Shown here: positions 58,225 through 64,000 of the stretch, piece by piece
Position numbering within the stretch: the first letter of the stretch is position 1
Layout: each line of letters starts with the position of its first letter
Assembly (NCBI RefSeq): GCF_015100155.1
Contig: NZ_JACKZA010000004.1
Coordinates: 62,001-126,000 of the forward strand
From: Acidithiobacillus sp. HP-2
GTDB lineage: Bacteria > Pseudomonadota > Gammaproteobacteria > Acidithiobacillales > Acidithiobacillaceae
Reading direction: 5' to 3'
Length of the DNA: 64,000 nucleotides
Notes under the pieces: model-generated
Told to the model about the DNA's origin: nothing
Database searches by the model: none
The model's input: the letters and a program-made list of their open reading frames with translations, nothing else
Made by a program: the position numbers and the translations under genes

Positions 58225-59052
58225 TTATTCCTGGATCATGCCATTATCCAGGTACAAAGATTCATATTCAAAAATGATGGATTGGTCAGGAAGCACCTGC
58301 ATTTCATCCTTGCCGGTGTAGGACAGCCGGCTTAAAAACCCTTTGATGAGTTGCAGGCGGGCCGTTTTCTTGTCGTTGGCATTGACAATAATCCAGGGTG
58401 CGAAAGGAGAATGGCTGCGGGCAAACATGACATTGCGTGCTTCGCTATAATCCTTCCAATGTTTCAAAGCTTTTTCATCAATGGGACTGGTTTTCCATTG
58501 CTTGAGTGGATCATCCTTGCGAGACTCAAGGCGTTTTTTCTGTTCCTCGCGGGAAATGTCCAGATAGAACTTGAACACATGAATGCCGGACCGAATCAGC
58601 ATGCCTTCAAAATTATTGACTTCGGCGAAAAATTCTTCGTATTGTTGATCTGAACAAAAGCCCATCACTTTTTCAACGCCGGCACGGTTGTACCAACTGC
58701 GATTAAAAAAGACCATTTCTGCGGCAGAAGGCAAGTGTTCAACATAGCGCTGAAAATACCACTGACTTTGTTCCTTGTCCGAGGGCTTGCTTAACGCAAC
58801 TACCCGGGTTTCGCGCGGGCTGAGGTGCTCAATAATACGCTTGATGGATCCATCCTTGCCTGCCGAGTCCCGTCCTTCAAGGATCACCAGTATTTTTTCA
58901 TTATTGCGAATAATATCTCTTTGCAACTTGACCAATTCAATTTGAAGGGCACGCAGTTCTGCCTTGTAACGGGCTTTTTCCTCTTCCTGCCGTTCTTCGT
59001 GGAATTCAGTCTGGTGCGACTGCGTTGTACTATTTTTTCTGGTTTTGGACAT
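58225..59052 (-). CDS. ppk2: Polyphosphate kinase 2
   Basis: Transfers phosphate between polyphosphate and nucleoside mono- or diphosphates. Walker A LEGRDSAGKDGSIKRI, Walker B-like FFNRSWYNRAGVEKVM and lid SRKDDPLKQWKTSP are intact. The N-terminal charged helix is normal for the single-domain group. Length 275 residues. Together with ppx at 12.8 kb it shows active polyphosphate turnover; whether it makes ATP/GTP or polyphosphate cannot be read from sequence. Confidence 0.93.
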   Translation of the reverse strand: MSKTRKNSTTQSHQTEFHEERQEEEKARYKAELRALQIELVKLQRDIIRNNEKILVILEGRDSAGKDGSIKRIIEHLSPRETRVVALSKPSDKEQSQWYFQRYVEHLPSAAEMVFFNRSWYNRAGVEKVMGFCSDQQYEEFFAEVNNFEGMLIRSGIHVFKFYLDISREEQKKRLESRKDDPLKQWKTSPIDEKALKHWKDYSEARNVMFARSHSPFAPWIIVNANDKKTARLQLIKGFLSRLSYTGKDEMQVLPDQSIIFEYESLYLDNGMIQE

Positions 59053-59151
59053 TTCGGGACTCCTGCATTATTTCTGCTACTCAAGTAACTGCCAAAGCAT
59101 ACCCGACAACTATAGAACATTTCCATATGATTATGTGAAGTCAACATCGGT

Positions 59152-59174
59152 AAAAAAAGGGGCCATACGGCCCC
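59152..59174 (-). terminator. Intrinsic terminator of cydB
   Basis: Read on the minus strand: GGGGCC-GTAT-GGCCCC followed by seven Ts (plus-strand A-run 59152-59158). It lies 27 bases after the cydB stop codon. Confidence 0.85.
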
Positions 59175-59200
59175 AAACAGAACATCACCAGGGAAATGGT

Positions 59201-60280
59201 TTAATGGCTTTCATAACCGGCCAGATGGGTGATGCGCTTGCGGAACACCCAGATTTGATAAACGTTATAAGTAATCATCACCGGCACGAATCCCGTCATG
59301 AACAGGGTAAGGATAGCCAGGTCATTGGCCGGGTTACCGCCCTGACTGATGGTCCAGGTCTGCGGAATGATGTAGGGGAAATTGGTGGCCCACATCCCGC
59401 CCCACATGAACAAGACAATGGCGCCACACCAGAGCAGTGCCGCGAAATCGCGGTGGGCTGCGTGATTGCTCATCATTTTGTAGGCAGAAATCAGGATGGC
59501 AATGAGCAGGATCAGCCAGCCAAACCAGCCGCTCCCCGTCCACTTGGCGGCATCGGGCATGATCGCGTAGGACCAGATCAAGGTGATGACTACCGCCGCC
59601 AGCGCCAGGAAAGAAAACAGAGTGGCAGACTTGTGAGCCTTCTGGTAGATGGGATCATCCTGCTCAAAACGGGCACAAAGGTACAAGGTGCCTGCCAGAC
59701 CGCCGGCGATCAACGCCCCAATCCCTGTCCAGATGCTGAAAGCAGAAAGAAAGCTCAGGGCGTTGCCGGAAAAGTGGGGAACCGTATTCACAAACGGGTC
59801 ATTGGCCACCTGAATGCCTTGCGCGTTGCCGGTATTCATCTGAAAGCCCAGCAAGGTAGCTCCAAGTGCAATCCCCGCAAAAAGGGCCGCGACCAGACTG
59901 CCAAGGCCAAACATGAAGCCCCAGAATTTGCGGCTGCTTTTGGCGTGGACATGAAATTCAAAGGCCACCGCCCGGGAAATGATGCCCCAGAGCGCAAACA
60001 TCAACGGGATCATCAGATAATTGAATGTGGACCCATAAACCAGAGGAAAGGCCCCGAAAATCACACCACCGGCCACCACCAGCCAGGTTTCGTTGGCATC
60101 CCAGGTGCCTGCCATGGAAGACATGACGGCCGCCCGATCATTCTCATTATTGAGGAGCAGGGAAAATACGCCGGCCCCCAGATCCGCACCGTCGAGAACA
60201 ATGTAAATGACGAAGAAAACCCCCAGCAGTATCCACCAGAATGTACTTAAGGTGCTATGTATACGAAATATTTCATGCAT
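59201..60280 (-). CDS. cydB: Cytochrome bd-type quinol oxidase subunit II
   Basis: Second subunit of a bd-type (or cyanide-insensitive CIO-type) quinol oxidase. Eight or more hydrophobic segments; motifs WWILLGVFFVIYIVLDGADLG, GTWDANETWLVVAGGVIFGAF and FALWGIISRAVAFEF are typical of CydB. Length 359 residues, complete. Its partner gene cydA, 11 bases upstream, is truncated at the 5' end by the IS200-like element, so this copy may be untranslated or without a working complex. Followed by an intrinsic terminator. Confidence 0.93.
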   Translation of the reverse strand: MHEIFRIHSTLSTFWWILLGVFFVIYIVLDGADLGAGVFSLLLNNENDRAAVMSSMAGTWDANETWLVVAGGVIFGAFPLVYGSTFNYLMIPLMFALWGIISRAVAFEFHVHAKSSRKFWGFMFGLGSLVAALFAGIALGATLLGFQMNTGNAQGIQVANDPFVNTVPHFSGNALSFLSAFSIWTGIGALIAGGLAGTLYLCARFEQDDPIYQKAHKSATLFSFLALAAVVITLIWSYAIMPDAAKWTGSGWFGWLILLIAILISAYKMMSNHAAHRDFAALLWCGAIVLFMWGGMWATNFPYIIPQTWTISQGGNPANDLAILTLFMTGFVPVMITYNVYQIWVFRKRITHLAGYESH

Positions 60281-60291
60281 GGTATCGATCC

Positions 60292-61200
60292 TCAGTCCAG
60301 CTTGTTCATGGTCGGTTTGGCGAAAGTCGGCTTGGCAATTCCGCCACCGGATGGATGTGCATCATGATCCGAAGCACCAATGACCGGGCTGGTCATATCG
60401 GGTCCTTTTTGGATAACCCGGGTAAAGAAGTACCAGGCACCCCCCCAAACCATCAGTTCGAAAATGATGTAGCCAATCAGCCAGAAGGATTCAGCAGTCA
60501 CCCCCATGTGGCTGACACCCTGCCAGGTCCGCATCAGGTTATAAACAACCCAGGGCTGGCGGCCGATTTCACGTGTCCACCAGCCGGTCCAGACGGCGAG
60601 ATAAGGCAGGAATCCACTGAACACCAGCAGACGCAGGAACAACGGGTTCTTACGCAGATGTTCTGCAGTCAATTTCCCCCGCAAGCGCAACCAGTTACCC
60701 CAGAGTGCCATGAAAAACAGGAAGAAGCCGATGGTGACCATCACCCGGAAGGCATAAAAGGGCACCCAGACATTGGGTCGATCATTCGGAGCAAAATGAT
60801 CCATACCGGTGACTACTCCGTCCCAGGTATGGGTTTCGAGCAAGCTGAGAACATGGGGAATCTGGATGGAGAACAGATTTTTTCCTGCTGAAACATCGGG
60901 AATGGCAATCAGATTCCAGGACGTATTGGGTTTGCCGTTCGGTAGATAGGTGTGGAAATGGCCTTCCATGGCTGCGAGCGAGGTGGGCTGGTCGTGTGCC
61001 ACTTCCCGACCCAGTTCGTCACCAATAAAAATCTGCAGTGGCGTGATAATGATCAGCGCCAGTAAAGTGGGCTTCAGGAGCTTGGTAAACAGATCTGCAT
61101 GACGATTTTTGAGGATGAACCAGGCGCTGACTGCCGCAAAGAAAAACAGCGCTAATTCTACGGTAGCTACCCACATATGCGGAAAGCCGATAGTAAATAT
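60292..61200 (-). pseudogene. cydA: 5'-truncated cydA (quinol oxidase subunit I)
   Basis: Encodes only the C-terminal 300 or so residues of CydA. The frame enters from the insertion element with IFTIGFPHMWVAT, whose His corresponds to a haem ligand, and continues through FIGDELGREVAHDQPTSLAA, VPFYAFRVMVTIGF and GRQPWVVYNLMRT. The missing N-terminal part would contain the first membrane helices and another haem-ligand His. Family members are about 450-520 residues long. An internal ATG at 61176 gives a 294-codon frame but not a working subunit. Break lies at about 61200. Confidence 0.85.
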
Positions 61201-61840
61201 CTCCCGGCAAAGCCGGGAGCTTTAGTTCGTGAGCCGCTCAAAGCGGCTTAAAACGGGGACGCTAACGCGGCCCCTCAGTTTTGGCGCCACCACTGGGTGG
61301 CCCGGATCAACTCCATATGTTCAACTGATCTACTCGTTCATCCTCTTTTTCCTGATGGCGAATATAATCTCGAATCATCGCCTCATCTCTACCCACCGTC
61401 GATACAAAATACCCACGCGCCCAAAAATGCTGGCCCACGAAATTACGCTTCCGTTCACCGTAAGTCCGCGCTATATGGATCGCGCTCTTGCCCTTGATGT
61501 AACCCACCACACTGGATACTGCGTACTTCGGCGGTATCGAAATCAGCATATGAACATGGTCTACCATCAGATGCCCTTCTTCTATCCGGCTTTCCTTATG
61601 CCGGGCCAAAGCCCGAAATACCTCCCCAAGATCATTCCGTAACTGACCGTACAACACCCTACGTCGGCACTTCGGAATAAATACTATGTGATATTTGCAC
61701 TCTCACTTGCTGTGCCTTAGGCTCAATCCTTCGTCCATCGGTTTCTCCTTCATCGTGTGCTTGGCGGCTCACAACGTCGGTTCTCCGATGGACTCCCCTA
61801 TATGTCAAACATCTACTGTCACCCCGGCAGAGCCGGGGGA
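61201..61840 (-). mobile_element. IS200-like insertion element
   Basis: About 640 bases with one transposase gene (minus strand) and no tnpB, as in the IS200 group. Hairpins lie at both ends: CTCCCGGC-AAA-GCCGGGAG (61201-61219) and CCCCGGC-AGA-GCCGGGG (61822-61838); the first is downstream and the second upstream of tnpA. A further hairpin (AGCCGCT-CAA-AGCGGCT, 61232-61248) follows the gene. Exact ends are uncertain by several bases since this family makes no target duplication. It joins truncated cydA to truncated soxA. Confidence 0.8.
61307..61753 (-). pseudogene. tnpA: IS200-type transposase with in-frame stop
   Basis: Y1 HUH transposase by DHVHMLISIPPKYAVS (HUH-like HVH), GYIKGKSAIHIARTYG, HFWARGYFVSTVGR (catalytic-Tyr region nearby) and EDERVDQLNIW. 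The true N-terminus begins near MDEGLSLRHSK, but the next codon, Trp in relatives, is TGA here (61703-61705). The open part downstream starts at 61657 and lacks the first strand. Thus one base change has probably inactivated the gene, unless the stop is read through. Confidence 0.8.
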
Positions 61841-62357
61841 TTTCCTATTTTTGGTTAACAACAAAACCGGTCAGGTGGTCACGACTCAGATGCGTTTGAA
61901 TAGTTGTCGGGTTGAAAATCATCTTCAACCTCTCAAGTATGGGAGCGGCTCCATGATTGCTCTGGATACCTACTTTACTTCGCTGTCCAACGGTATGCCG
62001 GTGGATATCAAAGTACAGGGGCCAGGCGCCGTTAAAGCCTTTGAAGAAGGGAAGGCCAATTACTTCATGAAACGCGGACAACTCAACTTCAGTTGCGCGA
62101 CCTGTCATGTGGCTTATGCTGGTAAGTATCTGCGAGCCCAGATTATTTCTCCATTGTTGGGCCAAAGTGCGCATTATCCGACTTATCGGGCCGCTTGGGG
62201 AGCAGTCAATACCTTTGAAAAACGTTTCCAGGGCTGTGACAAAAAAGTGGGTGCGATGCCGCAAAAACTGGAAAGCGTCAATTATCGCAATCTGGAATAT
62301 TTTATGTCCTACATCAGTAATGGCATCAAAATCAATGTGCCTGGTTACCGCCCTTGA
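61841..62357 (+). pseudogene. soxA: 5'-truncated soxA (thiosulfate oxidation cytochrome)
   Basis: Encodes the last 170 residues of SoxA, a periplasmic c-type cytochrome that, with SoxX, attaches thiosulfate to SoxYZ. Visible: KTGQVVTTQMRLNSC, LKYGSGSM, the haem motif SCATCHV and the active-site cysteine region KRFQGC, ending INVPGYRP. The signal peptide and first half are missing; the open frame only continues upstream through IS sequence to 61695. It is followed by a cytochrome c maturation gene, as in sox clusters. Confidence 0.8.
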
Positions 62358-62425
62358 TAACTCATTTAATGTGAATGGATGCTGAACGATCAGGTTAATC
62401 TGTCAGCATCTGCAGGAGTATATAT

Positions 62426-63607
62426 ATGTCTACCGAAAGCTCTGAAATCCGACACCTACTGACCTTTGGTGGTATGCGTGCTGAAGGACGTCTTGCCGCT
62501 CAGTTATGGGCAGCTTTTCTGACCATCGGTGCTTTTTTGGTCTGGTATTTGTTTCGGGCCGATTTTTGGATGTGGCAGTTTATTGTTTTGGGTCTGTGGT
62601 ATGTGGGCCTGATGTGGTTTGGAATCCGCTGGCCGGCCTTCAGAATCCTGTTTTTGACCGTTATAGGGATTGCGGCGATTGGTGTGGCGCTTTATCAGTC
62701 AGGATACACAGCCGCAAATAATGCGCTGCTGTATTATGTGCTCCAAAGTAACGCCATGTTTTACTGGATGAGTGGGGCGATACTGATCAGCGCCATAGGA
62801 TATTATCGTTATTTATTCAGCGGTAATCAATCGGCTGGGGACTGGGGGCATCGTTTTGCCTGGATTACTGTAGCTCTGGGTTTTGCGGGCCTCGCCATTC
62901 GTTGGCAGCAGACTTACGTCGGTCATCCCTCCTGGGGACATATTCCGGTAACCAACATGTACGATGCGATGGTTCTCTTGTGTACGACTACGACCCTTTT
63001 TTACCTGTATTACGAAGGCCAGAGTAAAAATCGGGGGCTGGGTGCTTTTGCCATGCCGATGATTCTTGTTGCCGATATTTTTCTGGTCTGGGTGGGTGTC
63101 GCCTATCATCAGAATCAGATTCAGCCCGTGATTCCGGCGTTGCAGAGCTTCTGGATAAAACTGCATGTTCCCTGTGAATTTGTTGCCTATGCCAATTTTT
63201 ATCTGGCCGCCATGGTGGGTGTTGCTTATTTGTTGAGAGATCGGGCGGAACGTACCGGAAATGCTTTGGTGCGGCGTCTTCCGGACTTGAACCGGCTGGA
63301 ACGCATTATGGGTTCCATGGTGATGTTCGGGTTTCTCTTTTTCACGGCAGGCACCATTCTCGGCGCCGTGTGGGCCGCCAAAGCCTGGGGCGGTTTTTGG
63401 TCCTGGGATCCCAAGGAAACCTGGGCCTTGATTGTCTGGTTGAATTACGCGGCTTATTTGCATATGCGCAGTAACAAGTCTTTTGGGCAACATAACAAGG
63501 GACGCAAACTGGCTTGGTGGGCGGCTATCAGTCTGGTCACGGTCACGTTCTGCTTTATTGGTGTGGATCTTTTCCTGGGCGGGCTTCATTCTTACGCCAA
63601 GCTGTAA
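62426..63607 (+). CDS. ccsA: System II cytochrome c maturation protein, ResC/CcsA type
   Basis: Polytopic membrane protein that handles haem and, with ResB/CcsB, attaches it to CxxCH motifs on the periplasmic side. About eight hydrophobic segments; the haem-binding WWD-type motif is GGFWSWDPKETWALIVW, and His residues occur on the neighbouring loops. Length 393 residues. AGGAG is eight bases before ATG 62426. Related genes sit in Acidithiobacillus sox clusters, so it probably served the cytochromes of the truncated sox locus. Databases often name this type CcsB. Confidence 0.9.
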   Translation: MSTESSEIRHLLTFGGMRAEGRLAAQLWAAFLTIGAFLVWYLFRADFWMWQFIVLGLWYVGLMWFGIRWPAFRILFLTVIGIAAIGVALYQSGYTAANNALLYYVLQSNAMFYWMSGAILISAIGYYRYLFSGNQSAGDWGHRFAWITVALGFAGLAIRWQQTYVGHPSWGHIPVTNMYDAMVLLCTTTTLFYLYYEGQSKNRGLGAFAMPMILVADIFLVWVGVAYHQNQIQPVIPALQSFWIKLHVPCEFVAYANFYLAAMVGVAYLLRDRAERTGNALVRRLPDLNRLERIMGSMVMFGFLFFTAGTILGAVWAAKAWGGFWSWDPKETWALIVWLNYAAYLHMRSNKSFGQHNKGRKLAWWAAISLVTVTFCFIGVDLFLGGLHSYAKL

Positions 63608-63901
63608 GGTATTGTGGTTTATGTTGGACATCGCTCCGGTCGGCGTTGCCTAATGGTTTGTTAATGATTTTAAAAGACTAAATGCTTCAGTATAGGGGTT
63701 CTAAAAAATAACTATATTATTATAATAATATATACTGCTTATTCTACATTCATATATTCACAATCCTATTAAAAAATTTATTGTTGTTATCAGGGAATGC
63801 ATAAGCTATAAACTAGATAACAGTATCTCATGTGGATGAATAATATTTCATTCCAAAAGCGATGATACTGCGTAATAGCTCTGATAAAAAGAGGTGTCGA
63901 T
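63608..63901. other. AT-rich intergenic region
   Basis: About 290 bases, strongly AT-rich in the middle (63700-63790), without an open frame. It should contain the promoter of the gene starting at 63902; no single promoter stands out. No RNA gene or repeat recognised. Confidence 0.5.
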
Positions 63902-64000
63902 ATGAATTCACAAGCATTAACGCAGCCAGCCCGCCTGACCCTGTTCTCCTGGCCATTACTCGCCGCACGGGGTGCTGCCGCCTTATTATTTGTAATTGCA
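63902..64000 (+). CDS. HdeD/DUF308-like membrane protein (3' end outside window)
   Basis: First 33 codons only. ATG 63902 has GAGGTG upstream. The segment LFSWPLLAARGAAALLFVIA looks like the first membrane helix of HdeD/DUF308 proteins, which begin with a short polar head followed by LLLRG and a hydrophobic run. Too little is present for certainty. Confidence 0.5.
   Translation, partial: MNSQALTQPARLTLFSWPLLAARGAAALLFVIA

Noticed and set aside
59045-60250. 401-codon open frame on the plus strand
   Set aside because: It lies opposite ppk2 and cydB, both clear families, and its product is rich in Gln, His, Pro and Gly with no family sequence; it is an antisense shadow.
61695-61840. Upstream part of the soxA open frame as its true N-terminus
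   Set aside because: This part is antisense to the transposase and includes the IS end hairpin; it is not SoxA signal or domain sequence.

Overview
The window reads as a chromosome segment of an acidophilic, autotrophic gammaproteobacterial-type chemolithotroph, most probably an Acidithiobacillus. The best pointer is the pair gnnA-gnnB between lpxA and lpxB, an arrangement characterised in Acidithiobacillus ferrooxidans. A SoxA remnant beside a System II cytochrome c maturation gene, a cydAB-type quinol oxidase locus and several c-di-GMP proteins fit a sulfur-oxidising member of the genus. The species is inference; nothing in the window fixes it. I see no tRNA, rRNA or CRISPR array.

Layout. 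1-7.4 kb: 3' end of cysE, then the full isc operon (iscR-iscS-iscU-iscA-hscB-hscA-fdx-iscX) followed by mnmA, which uses sulfur from IscS. 7.5-15 kb: an RhlE-type helicase, then a phosphate/polyphosphate block (phoB-phoR, a decayed pstA tail, pstB-phoU-ppx) and a DedA protein. 15.1-37 kb: a long housekeeping run on one strand: rpsB-tsf-pyrH-frr-uppS-cdsA-dxr-rseP-bamA-skp-lpxD-fabZ-lpxA-gnnA-gnnB-lpxB-rnhB-dnaE-accA-tilS, making translation factors, isoprenoid/lipid precursors, outer-membrane assembly and lipid A. 37-48 kb: dksA, a HAD phosphatase, an inverted-repeat element, galU, a PilZ protein, two glycosyltransferases and parE-parC. 48-59 kb: mostly minus-strand accessory and stress genes: YrhK-like and HdeD-like membrane proteins, a lytic transglycosylase, a PAS-GGDEF diguanylate cyclase, a cation/proton antiporter, a GlsB-like protein, then alpha-glucan phosphorylase, class I aldolase and polyphosphate kinase 2. 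59-64 kb: cydB and a 5'-truncated cydA, an IS200-like element with a nonsense mutation, a 5'-truncated soxA, an intact ccsA/ccsB-type gene and the start of a DUF308-like gene.

The most informative irregularities are three. (1) The pst transporter genes pstS-pstC-pstA appear deleted between phoR and pstB, leaving a Pho box at the end of phoR and a frameshifted fragment of the PstA C-terminus. (2) An IS200-like element joins two genes on opposite strands that have both lost their 5' halves (cydA and soxA), which suggests IS-mediated recombination or an assembly join. (3) A glnA-like regulatory region, with two NtrC-type sites and a GG-N10-GC sigma-54 promoter, precedes a membrane protein that looks like a catalytically dead M48-type peptidase. 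A roughly 200-bp inverted-repeat element directly after the HAD gene is also unexplained.

Limits: all family calls come from reading motifs by eye. No alignments, database searches or base-composition counts were run. Start codons were chosen from ribosome binding sites and family N-termini and are stated where doubtful.
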